A DNA stretch of 64,000 bases from Acridotheres tristis (taxonomy: Eukaryota; Chordata; Aves; Passeriformes; Sturnidae), in contig CM072899.1 of the NCBI GenBank assembly GCA_037013685.1, positions 5,684,479-5,748,478 of the forward strand, in the 5' to 3' direction. Under the pieces are notes generated by a model. It searched no databases and was not told where the DNA came from. It saw only the letters and a list, made by a program, of their open reading frames with translations. This document shows positions 8,701 through 23,600 of this stretch, in pieces. Positions within the stretch are counted from its first letter, which is position 1. Each line of letters starts with the position of its first letter. The position numbers and the translations under genes are program-made.

Positions 8701-11700
8701 TTATGAATGGTGGCATTTTTCATGACTCGAGTTTAAACAAGCAAACAAAAATCCCACCAAAATAACCCCACAGTGATTTCCAGCAAAATTGTTTACCTAT
8801 AAAATTTAAATACAAACTAGTAAAAAACCCCAGTATTACTTACTAACTCCCAAATATGTCTCAATTACTATTTACAGTTCTTCAGTTATTTGTACCTGTT
8901 AATTTGCACTGTGACACTGTGAGAAGCAATAGAGCTGATGTAGCTCCAAAAACCCCTCATATTTTAATTGGAAAAATCTTGGTATTCACTGTGGAACAAT
9001 CTAACCTTGAAAAACAATCTTTTACTAGGTTGTCTTTAATGCATAAAACACTGCTCATTTTCTGCAATTCTGTCACCAAGGGGCACATTAATTTAGTTGC
9101 ACAATAATTTAATACATCGATCCATTGATTGAAGCAGAGAGGTTTTTGTTTAGCGGTTCCAAGAAATCACACATTTCTTGCAGAATCCGTAAAAAGACAG
9201 TTCTGGCTGCAGTTTAAGTAGGGGGAATTGCAGATCATGAGGGAAAGTTGCCCTTCAAAGCCAATCGATGCCACCACACTGAGCACAGTGGGCGTTACAT
9301 CAGCAGAGAGGGCAGGCTGGCAGGGGGCAATTAATGGGGCAGATATTGGAGTGCTTCCCTCGTTACCCCATGCCAGACACTGGGTCCGGCCATGCTGAGC
9401 CAGCCTGGTAGAAACAAGAACCCTGATGAGATGTGGCTCTGCTAATGTCAAGAAGTGCCACTTCCTAGCAGCAGGAGCAACTTTATTGAAACCATCTGTT
9501 GTTTTGGAAGACACATGTGCAAGCACACTCGTGCTTCCTCCTCCCAAAGTCTTTAACCTTTCTATTAAGGCTGGCTGAAATCGCAGAGCTAATCCCTCCT
9601 TAATCTCAGAATGACAGGCTCTGCTGTGGTCAGCAAGTCCCAGCAGCTGCTGCAAACCAGGGTGACTGGTGCCATTTAGGTGACGTGACAGTGATGTATC
9701 CTGGAGCAGTCACTGCAGAACAAAACAGCCGTTCTTCTACTGTCAAAATAAAGTTTGGCAGGAGTAGTGTATGAAAAAGAGAAGGCTGGGGTACCTGCAC
9801 CGAGACATGAACTCAGTACTCTGCTGGATCTCACTGCTCTATGCAACACAGGGAACAGGAAGAAGAGACTGAGAGAGTTTGGTTCCCCTGAAAACCTCAT
9901 TTTTCAGCAGGTATAACCCAAAGCCATCTGAAAGGGCACAGCCCTGTTCCAGCTTGTCAAGTCTCTAATCATCAGTTTTACAGTGATCCTTCCTTAAGGC
10001 ACCAGGACATTTAAGCTTCTCATGGCTGTGTTAGAGGTGAGCATCAGAGCCCAGGTTTCCAGCAGAAAATGCAGCACTACCAGAACATCCTCTGAGACTG
10101 AATTACCTCCAGCCTCTTTGCAAGTAAGGTATTTTTGTTGGTGTTTCATGCATATGTGTGTGCTTCTTATTTCTTATTCCTAAAAATGGTGCTTAACAGC
10201 ACCACTTAAAAAATTACCAGCTCCCAGCTCTTTGGAACAGACTTGGAATCTCCAAAATCCCTCTTGCCAGCAAAGATGACCCATATCCCCCAGGCTTCTG
10301 GTCACTCTGTAACAGAAACCACACATAGATGTCAAGTAATGCTCCATGCAGAGCAGGAAAGGTGTGTTTCTATCCTTGTCTCCAGGATTTGAACAAGTGG
10401 TTCAATCTCATCTCCAAGCCCAGATCAAATAGACCCCTGCAATGATGGAAGAGGTAAGAACAGAGAAGAGCAATGATGTCTTGCTGCCTCTTTCCTCCAT
10501 CCAGTTTTGCTTCTGCCTGCATGTGTGTCACTAAAACTCTGCAGCTTGCATGGACAAACCCATAGCAGCCTCCACAGAAATATGTCACTGGTGGCCTGAG
10601 CAGTGACAACAAAGAGCTGGTTTAATGAACTGCTGCAGATGCAAACTGATCTCTCAGTGGTCAGAATGTGATTCAACTGTGGGAAAGGTGCAGCCCTTTC
10701 CTGAAGAGCACAGATGGATAGAAGAAGGTGAGAGCAAAAATAAAGTGCCATTTCTGCCTGGAACAAGCCAAGAAAGGCAAGAGCAAACTAGTTTTCCTCC
10801 TTAATTGTGGGAGCAGTGAAGCCAGAGGGATCTTTTAGCAGAAAGTAAACTTGAATTACTCAACACCATCCTGTACCCTTGGGCTATTCTGAAGTCATCA
10901 CTCAGAGCTAGTGTGTTTTTGAGTTCTTCTTCTTTTCAGTAACTCTTTTCTTTTGCATTTTGAAGAATTTGAATATAAGACATACAATCCCCAGAGCTGC
11001 AATAGGAAGGAATGTAGCATTCCCCTTCATCCTTTCAGCCTAAAGAAAACTGGAAGCTTAATACACTGGAGTTCTTTTTATATCTCAGAAGTCCTGTAGC
11101 TTAAAAATTAACATCTCAGACCTTCAACTTTTAATGGCTGTTTTTGAGTCAGTACTGTCTGAAAATAGGGGGCAGTGTGGTGTTACTCAAAATGCAGAAA
11201 GGTAACAACCAGAAACAATCTTAACATCCTGGAGAAGTTAATAGATAGTGTGCCCTTTTGATAACAGAGGAAAGCTCCATGTGGGGCTTTGCATAAGGAA
11301 TAATTTTAATACAGGACATTAGTTTATTTTTTTTTAAATAATAAAATAATGGGTGTGTTACAGGTACCAAATAGCTTCCCTTATTTACTTGCCCCATCCA
11401 AATTCAATTGCATAATTTATATTCTATGGACTATGATTATATTCAATTTGACTGTATATTTGACTCTAAAACTTCAGTTTACATATTTCTGTTTATTGGC
11501 AATTTTTACTTTCTCCTTTTGGTCAGTATCTTTATCATTGAATGGAGGGACATTGAGCTGAGGTCCAGAATGAATAAGATAATTGGAAGTCAGACAGTGG
11601 CTGGATTCCTAGAAATTATGTGCAAATACTGCATTAAAATATACAAAAAGGAAGATGGATAGTGGGGTTTTCCATCATGTGACCCCCACCACCCACAAAT

Positions 11701-14700
11701 AAGGTCACACAGATTTTGCTCACTCATTCTTTTCCCAGGTAAGGCTGTGTCTAACTGCAGTCACTCAGCTTCAGCCTGGCCCAGAGAGATCCCAGCAGCA
11801 GTGGGGCTGTGGTGATGCCAGCTGGGATCTGCCCCCAGTTTGGGCTCCTAAAGCCTCGGTGGCTAAGCTGCTCTTGGGTCCCTGAGCTTGTCACACTGTA
11901 CCTGGCTGCACTTCCCCACATCCTGCCACTGCACCTCTGAAGCAGAGGAGCCCTTCCAAACGGAATTCTTTTCATTTCTCCTCTACAAGTCTGTCTTAAT
12001 GATCTATGGGAGATAATTGCCAGTTTAAAAGGCCATTTGGAAAACTGCCTTTTTGAAAGTCCTGACACGGCACAGCTTTAAAGCCTGGAACTGTGTTCCA
12101 TGTACAGGAGGCCTTGAACTCTCTCTGGGCAGCCCACTTTCATATCCTCTTGGATGGAACACTTTCATATCCTCTGAGCTTATGTATTTCATGGTAATAA
12201 GCTGTGGGATTTAACTGTGCTGAGACAACATGCCTGCTCCCAACCTAGCAGAATAAATAAGAGCTTTCCAAATAAAAATAGTTAAGATGAAATGGTTTAT
12301 ATTATACTTTGACCTGGCAGAGCATTCACTGTTTGCTGTTGGGTAGCAAGGGGAAGGCTGTCCAAGGTTTCAATTCATATGTTTTGAAAATTACACTGAA
12401 TACCACTATGTTGACTACTGAACTTCCCTAGGGTGTTTTAATAAACTGACATATAAATAAAAGTAGAAATTCATATATAGATATCTGTATTATCCTGCTG
12501 AAACATCCGTTCATATTTAAACTTAATTATTTTGGTCTGCTACACAAGTTTAAGAGCAAACACTGAAGACCACATTGGAATTGAAAATCAGGATTCTTAT
12601 TTATTCATTTGCCTCAAGTCTCATGCGAGGGAAGCACAGGACATAGAATTCCCATAGGAAATCGGAGACAGTCACAGTAGAGATCAGGATAACATCCCCT
12701 GGGGGGATCCATCACTGCAACATCTGCACTCCTTTTAAAGCCTGATTGTGCCTCCAGAGCTAAACCTGCTGATCAGCCAAAGAGCCAGGCTACAAACTGG
12801 TCTGGCTGGGCCAGCCTGTGTTCCCATGGGCTCCTTGTGAAATCTTCAGGCCACTGCAGGCTCAGCCTTCCATGCCCACACCTGGCTTGGGAAGAGCTCC
12901 TCCCTGGCTGGGAAATGACCTTTATCTCCTGCTGCCCCAAACAAACAGGAAGGGAAAACTTGTCAGCCACATGAGGAGCCCCGGAACTGAAGGGCAGAGA
13001 AAAAGGAATTAACGTCTTAACTCATTTTCCGATTTGTCATGCTTGCTTTTCATAGGCATGAAAAGCTCTGAGTTTGGCTCTTTTTATTAATAGTAGCAAT
13101 CGTACAAATGCTAAAAGGGAAAGTAATTTTATTGCCACTTCCTTCTTGCAGAGACTGTTCTCATTTCAAGCATGTGCTGTGCAGGCAAGATCTCAGGACA
13201 GTCCCTCTTAGTCACCACTCTTTTTACATTTCAAATCAGGGGAAATTAAAATTTTCCTCTATTTGCCAAAGATGGCAATTGCACCTTGGAGACCTAGTAA
13301 TAAAACAATTAAGCACCATTTTTTGCAGCCAGCATAGCCACTCATCTAAAAGACTCTAATCTTTATAAATAAGGATTTTATAAATTCAGATATGCATAAA
13401 GGTTCATCTTTTTATCATTAAAAAGATTTAAACTTGGTCCTGTCATAGTCAATATAAATGTCCCTTGGAGGCAAAAGGAAATGCTGGGAGAAAATTCACT
13501 ATAAGCCAGACATTTCTCCACAGAGCAGTGGAAATGAAACTTGGGACAGAACTTCATTCTTTCAGTGATTGAAATATCAACAGTTGGGAAAGCAAAAGCA
13601 TTTACTTGTTGAGAGGGGCTCCTGTGTGCTAATGCTGGCAGTCTTTTATGTCTTCCTGAATTTATATGCAGACTATTGATCCTGGCATTGCAGCTTTTAT
13701 GTCAGGAGTAATGGACCAAAGCATACACGTATTAAACATAATATACATAATTTGGGCATATATGTAATCCATTATGTATTGTATCTACTTTCCATGAAAT
13801 ATATAGGCCTGTCATTCAGCTAAACAGAGATAGACCTGGAATTAGATACAACACACATTCTTAAGTGTAAAGCGTATGTTTCAACTAATATATTAAACCC
13901 TTTACCTTCGAGCCAGGGGCCAGGTTTAGCTCCTGCCTCATTGTTCTCCTCTCGAGCTGAAATGTGGGATTAGTTCCACTCCCTGAATTCAATGCATAGC
14001 TAAGCTTACCTGATGTGACTTGAGGACAGCTCCTCAGCAGGGAGGTTTGAAACCTGATAGTGGAGCAGGAGCAAAGAAACTCCCCAGCGAGTCCAGAGCA
14101 GCAGCATGTGAAAGCCAGAGCTGCCACTCCAGCCAGGGCCGGGTGGGAGCTGAGGACTGCTCCTGGCAGCCACACATGGCAGGATGCAGATCCAGGAGAA
14201 GGGGCTGGAACAGTATCAGTGAGGGAAGGAGGAGAAAATCAGTGTCAGCATTTTGGAAAATTAGCTGGGTTAGAAAGTTCAAATTGCAAAGTTTGGGATT
14301 TAACACAGGAGTCTCTTCCAAAAGCTGTTTGGTTTTTCAAGAGCATCCCGGTTTTCTTTCTTGAATGTTACAGCATAGAGAGGAAAACAAAAGAATTAGC
14401 AGTTGCAAAAAGCAGATGAGCCAACTCTGAGTGCCAGAGGAAGGTGTGAATGTCACACCACGGCACTCCACACTCAACAGATGTAGCCACATCCTGATTT
14501 CTGCCACCTCATCCCCTGCCAGACCTTACCTGGTGTGTCAGATGAAAATTCAGAGTGAAAGAAAGAGCACAGAGAATAAAGAGAACACACAGACCAGCAG
14601 AGAGCAGAGATGCCTTGCAGAGACAGGGGATTTGTGTCCTGTAGCAGTGATCTCACTCCAACCTCTGCTTCACCAAATGTGTCCACAGAGCCCTGCACAT

Positions 14701-17700
14701 ATCAGCATTTCTCTGTGAAATCTGCCAGCACCACAGCCCCAACACTGTCCCCTTCAGTGACACACTCCTGCCAGCAGGACTTGGCTGCTGCTGCATGCCA
14801 GTGATTTTAGTTTGCTCAGACATAAAGGGCTGGTGCAGATCCACAGACAAAGGGGATGTGTCACCAGTTTAGTGATTTCTGGGTCAGGAGCAGCTCCCAG
14901 ACAAGAGGCCAGGACAGTGGGCTGCCTGCTGTCATCATCCCAGCAGCCAGAGTATGGCGAACCCCCTGGGTTACCTCTGCTGGGCTCTTTCCATAAGGAA
15001 TACAGGATGGATGCTTAATGGTGCCACTAATTCAAATTTTCACTTTTAATTTACACAAAAACCAAAAAAGTCAAAACCAAAAAACCAAAGACTTTGCGTG
15101 ACTAAGGTGGAAGCAAAGAAAACACACCCCAACCCTGTATTTGCCCGGACTGGCATTTCCTCCTCACTTTGCTCTGAGCCAGACCCTTGACTTTTACCTT
15201 CATTCTGTTGATTTTGAGGCTGAGTATTTCTGAACTCCAACTGTGCAGCTCAGCATCACTTCAGAACCTAACAGAGCTTTGCTGTTTTACAGCAGTGGAG
15301 CATCCTTAATCGAGGAAAAAACTCAGGAGAACGGCAGCATGTAATGAATGCAGTCCAATTTCCAACCAGCAATATTCATTTCAAGGCCAGGATCTTTCAG
15401 CCTCCCTGCACTGCCACAGATTACCTGCCAAACCTTCCCACACTTGTGGACTGGAACAATACCAGAAATGTTGATTAGAGTTAGTCAGTAAATAACATAG
15501 GATGAAAACAAATTAGGTAGTAAAAGGACCCTTGAGAAATTAGGAAAAAAGCTCTCTAGCCTTTCAGCTTATTCATGATTTACCAGAAAGTTGTATAATG
15601 TAGCAGGCCTAAGAGCTAGCTAAAATACTTCTAAGACCAAAATATCCCAATTTGAATTGTTATAGTACCTACTGAAAGCCTGGGGAAGTGTTTAAAACAA
15701 GTTAAAAAGAAAACTGACACTCTCCCTTCCCCCCACCCCAAACCTTTGATTAAAAAAAAAGAAAAGCAACAAAAATGCTAATCTTCTGTGGTTAAGCAGA
15801 AAGGCTTAAGAAGTGGCTGACAAACAACATGAATTATTCAGGGACAAGGTTACTGCTATTCCATACACATTGCTCCAGAATGCCAGTGCAAAGCTACACA
15901 AGCACAATAATTTCTACGAGTGTTACAGTGATAAAATAGTTTCGAGTAACCTCCTTTAATTGCATCAACATAATATAGCCTTTCTGGATCTTTAATGCTC
16001 CATAAAAGACTCTCTAAAAATGAAGGGCCTGATCCCAGCTGAAATGGAACAAGTTTTATATATTATAGGACTTCAGGAGGGCAAGTATTCTGCTGTGCTG
16101 GATGGGTATGGTTAGAAGCAGTCCCATTCTTCCATCTGTTACCTTGACTCAGGTTTAGAGTTTCCATGTTCATAATCATTGCCATCTTCCCTAAGCCCAC
16201 CAGAAACCTTGTCCTGTTGCAGCCACATCTCTGTATCTGCACACAGGTACATGTCTTTAGCAAGAAAAGGGGAGGAGGAGCAGGCAGTCCAGTTTTAGAG
16301 ATGAATGACCAGAGCAACTGCCCAGAGCTCAAACCACAGGAGGGAACCCGTGTGAGACATGTCCTGCAGTGTTTGGGAGGAGGCATTAACAGCCTCCACA
16401 AGCCTATTCTTGGCCCAGCTCCCAGCTCCCAACTCAGCAGCTTGGGGTCCTGCTGAGAGGCACTGGGACGCCTTTGTCTCCATTATATCTTACTTTGTGC
16501 CTCACCTGCAGGTCTAAAAACCCTTTGGCCTGCTGCCCCACAGAGCTCATTAAGGAAACAAGTTAAAGGGAACCAGAGTAAGGGACTTCTTAATGAGCTA
16601 TTCAAAGGGGGCTGCACATGACCCAGCATCTCCAAAGCACAAAGCAGGGTCAAGTCAGTGAATACATCTCTGACCAAACACCTACAGAACCAAGGGCCAG
16701 TCAGAACCATACTTGCAGTCCTGTTAAGGACCCTTTCAGCCCAGAAAGACCCTTTATTGCCACTCATATCTACACAGCTGTGATTAGACTCTAAGGGAGA
16801 CAACTTGGTGCCGATGTCACAAGGAAGATCATCTGATGCTGCAGCACTTCAGGTTGATGAGGATGCCAACGTGGGTGCAAACAGCAATGCTGTTGACTGC
16901 ACAGCTGTATGCAATGATTTGTCTTCTGTCAGTGGGTTTTGGAAGAGGATGGAAAGTAGAAAAACAGTCACAGAGAACCTCAGTTAGAAAAAAAACAAAG
17001 GTAAAGCTTCCAATTAAACACATAGCAGTCAAGTTAAAATTATAGGTGACAATTACTGTAACTTGATTAGGCACAATAGCAAATTCACTTCCCTAAATCA
17101 CTTTCACAACTCTCCTAGGAGGTCTGAAAGATGTAGTATATGAGGTTCATTTAATTTCTAATGTAGTAATTATCACTACTGAAAAAAAAAATAGCGGTGA
17201 CAGACCTAGGAAATAAATTTAGCACTTGAGGTTTTAATAAAATTTTTATGTGCAACCCCGTTGCTTAGAAATTGTTTAATCAATCTTATCTGGTTCACAG
17301 ACTTTCTGCTGAGCTTTTGCTTCATGTTATTACAAGGCAATATGCTGCAGCACCTTCTCAGCATCCCAAGTTGCAAAGTCACAACGCTGTTGTATCCAAA
17401 GCCAGTGCAAGCTCCTCTTTCAGTTGTGAACGTCCAGAGCTTTGTTCATGTGCCACCAGTTGTTTCCAGGTTGTAGAGTGGTTTAAGAGCTGATAACTCC
17501 AGAATAGGGTCCAGTCCACTCTGCCTGGTGCTGAAGGGGTCTCTGCTCTAGATGATCAGTTATCTAGTGAGCTAAACCAGGTTTTCACGATAGCAGTGTG
17601 TAGGAGACATTGCCAGTCCTGTCTGAAGGGGCTTTATGTTCCATACTCTGATACAGCACCTTGGGAGGAATCCACCCCAGCCTCTCCTGGCTCCTCCAGG

Positions 17701-20652
17701 CTCATCCCATGGGCACACCTGGAGACCAATCCAGTGCTTTGCTCAGGGGTAGTGGAAACAGATAAAAGAAGCTCAGCCTGAAATCCAGGATGAATGGATT
17801 TTCTGAAGTTTTCCTGACTCCGTATGTTTTTCCTTAAAGTTTGAATTTTCCCAAGCTCCTGGGCACAGGTAAAGAGATTACTGAGCCCAGGTCTCCCATC
17901 CTGCTACTTACTTACTTGCAGGGTCACTGCCCTGCATAAATTAAGCTGTAATGGTTTGTTTCTGTTTGCAAACCAGGTCACTGGGAGTAGCAGAGAAGTT
18001 AAAATGCAATAATTAGTATCTAGGAGGAAAAGCCCAGCAGGATTCCTGGACTATATCAGTATTTCTCTTATTTAGCCTAAAAAAGTCCAGCTCCTCTGTT
18101 GAACCAAGTGGTTCTCACTGCTGAGCTGCTTTAAATTGTTATAAAGTGTGCCAGTGGGAATGACTTAGTGCCACTTTAGTTGGTTTTGGTACCAATCCGA
18201 AATCCAAGGAATGAGCCTGGCACTTACTGGGCTTTCTCCGTTTTTCTCCATCACCAAAAGGTCTTCCCTCAGCCAGTGGGATTTAGTTCTGTTCTTTCTC
18301 TTTGCTGGAACTCTCTGTCCCAGCACCCAGAACCATAAATCATCCAAGTTGCCTATTCTCTTTTCCTATTTGCAGTTAGTACAGTAATAATTTCTGGAGT
18401 GGCTAACAGGTAAGTTGATAGCCTCCAGATCAATTAAAAGGAATTCAATAAATATTTGAGCATCATCATAAAGAAAATGCATTCAGGGCCCCATATTCCA
18501 CTCCTGCAAAGGAGGTTTGTTAGCTGAGAGCATCTTAAAAAGACACAGCCTGTGGCCTCCTGGCCCAGCTTTTGGTCCTTGCCACAGTTTTAGTCCTGAG
18601 AGCAGGAGTGGCATGCAGGACTGGTACCAGGGCACAGTGGACAGGAGGCTCTAAGCTGATGAAGCCAGAGCCATCCAGCATCTTCCAAAGCCTTATGAGA
18701 CCAAGGGCCAAAGATGCAGGATGCCACAAATCCTCACTTACCCCTGGGGAGCTCCTCAGATGGCCACTTAACAATTGCTTTAACCGGGCACCCCAAAATC
18801 CCCATGGCCTTCAAAAACCCTGGTCCTTGCTCTCACTTCTCAGTGCACCATCAAAGCCACAAAATGATTAATTAAAGCACGCCTGAAGATAGGAATTCTC
18901 TTTCTTGACATTCTAAGTTGGCCTCTGTGTGTCATTTTGACACACTAAATAACTACAGCATGTAGATACTCAGTGCAATCTCATTTTGATGGCCCATGTG
19001 GGAACGGATTGAGCTGAAGGAAAGTACCAAGGGAAGCTGTCCTCGAAAAAGCTGGGATGCAGAGAAACGTTAGCCAGCATGTTTACCCAGAGCTGGATCC
19101 AAAGGCCACTGCTGCCATCTGGTGTCACTGTCACCGATGAGGAGAGCTGGGACATGGCAGGCAGGAGTTGCTGCTGGATAAATGAGAAGTGACTTGATCC
19201 CAGACACAGGAAGGACAAAGAGTTCCCTGGCAAAGGAGGGCTCTGCACATCCAAACTGCCTCGCATCCATCTCTATCTCAAAAGAACCAGTTTGTGTGCT
19301 TGAAGGTAACAGCAGGAGACGCAAGAAAGAAGAGAAATTTTGCTTTTTGCTGACAGGAGACACAGCCTGGCAGTGTGAGTTATGGATCAGCAGCTCTGGA
19401 CATCCTGCTCCATAAAAGCCACGGAGAAATGTTCATGAAAAGGGAAGGTTTGCAAAACTACAGAGCAGAGCAAGGACTTCAGGTCTTTGGGAGCTCAGAC
19501 TGGAGCTGTGTGGAGAGGAGGAGGAGGCAGTGTCTCTGTCATGAGTCCAAGGTCTTCAAACCTTGGCCTTAAGTTTTATATAAGAAGACAACATTCTCTG
19601 AAGACTAAAATGCATCTCACATCTCCCAGAGAGTGGGATCTAATTACACCCCCGCCCTCCTTAGAGGGGCTAATGGCCCCAGTGTTAACAGCCAGGGTGC
19701 ACATCAGTAAAAACCCCAAGGGAGATGGGTTTCAGAACTCATCAGCAGGCAAGGCCCCCCAGAATGGCTCTAGGTTTGGGCAGCTGAACATTAATCATAA
19801 CCTGGGCTTTGGTCCTCAAATCTCACCAGGGTTTGTCAGCCCCATAACCACAGACAGGTCTCTGCACTTGCATAGGGACTAATAAAGGGATACAGCAGCA
19901 GTGGTTTTCTGCTGTAAATCCTACAAGATTGCAAATCCCACAAGGATTTAGATGTTAATTTGACTTTACACACTGTGAAGAGCTCCAGAAAAGTTGCAGG
20001 AGGGTGATAAATGGGGATTGGGATGTTGGCCACGGGAGGAGCTGTGTTCAATTCTCTGCTTTGGCAGAAATCTCCAGTGCTGTTTTAAGAAAATCGTGTA
20101 GGTTCAGCACCTCAAAGGATGGGAACCATCCTTGTGCATCCCTGGAGACTTAGCCCAAGAGCCACAGCTCTAAAATGAAATTCCCCTGCCTTCCAAAGGT
20201 TCCCTGATGCTAAATCTCATCATGGGACTTGGGTGCAAAGCTAATGTTAGTCAAGAGCCTTGGGGAAGATTAGAAAGGCAGACAGCCTGGACAGACCTGT
20301 ATAGCCTGGTTAAACCACGAAACTGCTTCAGAAAAGAAGAAAATATCTGTTAGGAGAGTCTGTATGGATAGAAATGTGGTTTTGGGATCGTTCCCCAGGT
20401 AATTTCTGCATCCTGTCTAATCTTGGTGTGGCCAGTTCCCTGCAGCATCTCCCACTCAGGAGCCCCAAGGTGCCAGTGCTGGGGCAGGATGGGACCAGCA
20501 GCTCTCACCCCTCTGTGCTCTCTGAAATCTGAGTGAGCTCCTCAGGCTCTCTTGGATACAGCAGAGCCAGAGAACTCCAAGAAATACATACAAAATTTTT
20601 CCAAAATCCTTCCTTTTGCAGTAATTCCTGTTCTTCAGGCCCTGTCCTATCT
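5701..20652. other. Intergenic, no supportable gene
   Basis: This stretch lies upstream of KBTBD8. All open frames are short or lack any recognisable domain. Composition alternates between AT-rich blocks (about 6350-6560, 7600-7720, 11280-11480, 12240-12540, 13360-13870, 15480-15990 and 17150-17300) and moderately GC-rich blocks. A 16-bp direct repeat sits at 12135 and 12160. A-rich low-complexity DNA lies at about 15050-15090. I see no LTR, CR1 or RNA gene. Confidence 0.7.
12135..12175. repeat. Short tandem duplication (2 x 16 bp, 25-bp period)
   Basis: CACTTTCATATCCTCT occurs exactly at 12135-12150 and again at 12160-12175, separated by 9 bp. It looks like a local duplication with no known role. 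Confidence 0.8.
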
Positions 20653-20678
20653 AAAAAAAAAAAAAAATAAAAAAAAAA
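20653..20678. repeat. Poly(A) tract with one interruption
   Basis: This is a run of 15 A, one T and 10 A. No retroelement body is recognisable immediately upstream, so it may be simple low-complexity sequence rather than a retroposon tail. Confidence 0.85.
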
Positions 20679-23600
20679 TCCACAAGTTAAGCATGAAATA
20701 AAACCAGCAGTAAGGGAATAGTAATTATTTGATCAGCTCCCAGGGTATCAAACGGCAGTAAATTGAGCTTCAGTTTAAAAAGCAGACAATTTTCAGTGTC
20801 ATACCACGACATTTTTCAAAGCTAATTTAACTATTCCATTAAAAAATGAAAACATATTCAAATTAAAACACCCATAAGATATGAAAGGAGGGAAAAAAGC
20901 CTTGTTGGAGAGAGGACATGAAATGCATCAGTAATTTCCCATCAGGCAACAGTTCCCTTAACTGACCATGACAGTCAAAGATGAAATAGAAATTTCTATA
21001 TCAAATAGGAACACAAAGGAGAACTGACCTTTGATCAAATGTCTGTTTGTAGTTTTGACAAGAAAATTTGCATTAAAATAATTTATGCTGGACACTTACA
21101 GGAGAAGTTAACTCCCAGCATGTAAAGGAAGAGAGAGGTCAAACCATCCTTAAACAGCCTGTCAGATGAAAGCCACACTCTCTCAGCTGCAGAGCTATGT
21201 GAAGTTTCCAGCCATTCAGGCTCTTTTTCTAAAATCCCAATGCTGTGGGTTTTGTGATGCAATTTTTCAAAGTGTTATTTATGCAGGGGTGGGAAAAGCC
21301 TGTTTCAGGCAAACAAAGGCTTTCTCACACAAAGAAAACCCACTTTTAGCATAGCAGCAAGAGGGATATAAAAAAAACAAAAAGCACCAATTAATTATAA
21401 TATTTAAGCTATAGGTTTAGCTAATCCTCCTTGTCTTCCAGCAGGAAAAAGAAATGGAAAAAAAAAAGGAAGATGAGAAGGGAGATGTGGATCTGTTTGG
21501 ACCCAGAGCACTGCCAGGGAGCTGCAGAGGGGTGAGTGCTGCCCCTTCCTGAAAGCAAATGTGAGTTCCCAGCTTATAGCTCAGCTCTGCTGTGAGGTGC
21601 AGGTGTTGAAATAAGCAGCTGAGAAATATCGGTCAAATGAGGTATTTTAAGATGGTTACGTAAATAAGAGGAATTTGTAGAAATCCATAAGAATAGGGAG
21701 ATGTTTGGCTTATCTTGTCAGGAAAATTACTGCTGCTGCTTATTTGAATTATTACTACATCTGGACAATAACAACCATTTTTCATACAGGTTTTTACAAA
21801 TGGTCCTACTAAGAGATTTACCAGATTCCTTCAGGTAATGATGCCCTCTCAAATACATGTGCTAACCTCTTGGATTTTCTCCTTTCTTCCTAATACTTAT
21901 TTAATATTTCCCAGGTTGCCCAGTTTCTTCACAGGCATCATTTAGCAGCCCTCAGTTTTACCCCTAATTTTCTCCCAGTAAGGACTGTAGGACTGAGATG
22001 GATTATTGGATGTTTCCAGGTCTCCTTTGTCCCTATACTGTGATTTATTTCTGCAATAATAACTCACAATCACAGATGCTTTTAGTTTGTTAAAGATACC
22101 ACGGGAGATCTCCTGCGTGTCCCCAGAGGGTTGGTTCTGCCTCTTTCGCTGGCTTTTAACTGTGCGTTGTGTCCTGTCACTGTTTCCCAGCAGGAATATC
22201 CTCCCAGCTGGCTGAGAGTTGCCTGGGTCTGGCCAGGAGAGGTCAGTGAACACCCACACACCGAGCCCAGAGCCTGCAAACCTGCCTGAAACTTCTGCAT
22301 CCCATAAAAACGAGCCTTTGGCTGGGGCTGTCAGCAGTGGAAGTGAACATCTCATCCCATGGAGAGAAAGCACTCAACATCTTGGGAATGCTCTGGTTGC
22401 AGGAGAGACATCTCAAACTGATGTTTTCCATGGGTCAGTGTCTCTGCTTCCCTCTCCACCTCCCATCGGATTGACCTGCAAGAGCCCAGGCAGGTGATGG
22501 GAACAGTGGCCTTTGTGCCAAGGTGACACCAGGGGATTGCCCTCCTGAGAGGGCTGGGAGTGGGAAGGGAAACTGAGCTGGAGTTTTATAGCAACAGACA
22601 AGTAACCAAGGTTTCTCTGCTCCATCTGTTCCTTGGGAGTCACTGCTTTCATTCCTGTTCAATTAATTTTATAGATTTTGAGAACTCTCCATGAAAACAT
22701 CCATTTCCTGAACCTATTATGGTGTGCTGCTTATTTCAAATGTTCACACTCTTGGTGTTTCCTCTCGCTGTGCTTTGAGATTTAATTAAATATTTCTTCT
22801 GTTTCTTAGTAAAAAAGTCCTTCAAAATTATGGTAGATCTTAAATAAACTTCAGTTTGAATCAAGCATCTGCAGCACTGTCAGCACCGGCCCTTCCTTCC
22901 ATCCTCAGGCCCTTTAAAGGACAGGGTTACAAATATCATGTTGACCCTTTAACATATTTAGGTAATAGATAGTAGATACATGCTGATAACAGGCACACAC
23001 TCTTGTCCTGGGGACTGCCAGGATATTAAATTCGTGTTTGGGAAGTGCAGTGAAATGCTTCTGCTGGGAACAGGTGCACAGCTCAAATGCTACCATGGCA
23101 TTTAGGTCAGGAGAGGAAATCTCCTGGTAAAGCTTACAGACAATTTACAGCGCCCATGAAAAGGGAGGTGGGGAGTCATGACTGAATTAAAATGAATTTA
23201 ATCTCAGGGGGTGGGATCAGGGCTGTGATCCCCAAGAGCAGCACAGGCAGATTTGCCTTCACCATCCCCTTTCTGCTGCCTGCTTAGTGCTCAAAAGGAA
23301 AGACTTCAGCTGAGCAATTTGAGCTTCTTTTCCTGCTGCTTGGAAATTAGAGCATCTCATTTCAAGCAGATACTATCCAACTTCATTTGAGCTATACATT
23401 TCATGCCAGCCATGAATCTTGTTCTCTAAATCAGAGCTGCCATACAAGGAGGAGATTCTTGACCTAGTCCACCTGCTTCTTTACCCCAGGGCAGGGATTT
23501 TCATTCTGGAAATCACCTTTTATGAGTGTGGAAGAGTCTCCACCTGCTCCCTAAGTATGCACAAGGGTGAAGGAAGCCACATCCCGAGGTTCCTAAATTG

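Noticed and set aside
9167..9655. 162-codon minus-strand frame
   Set aside because: It has no recognised domain and no supporting gene structure.
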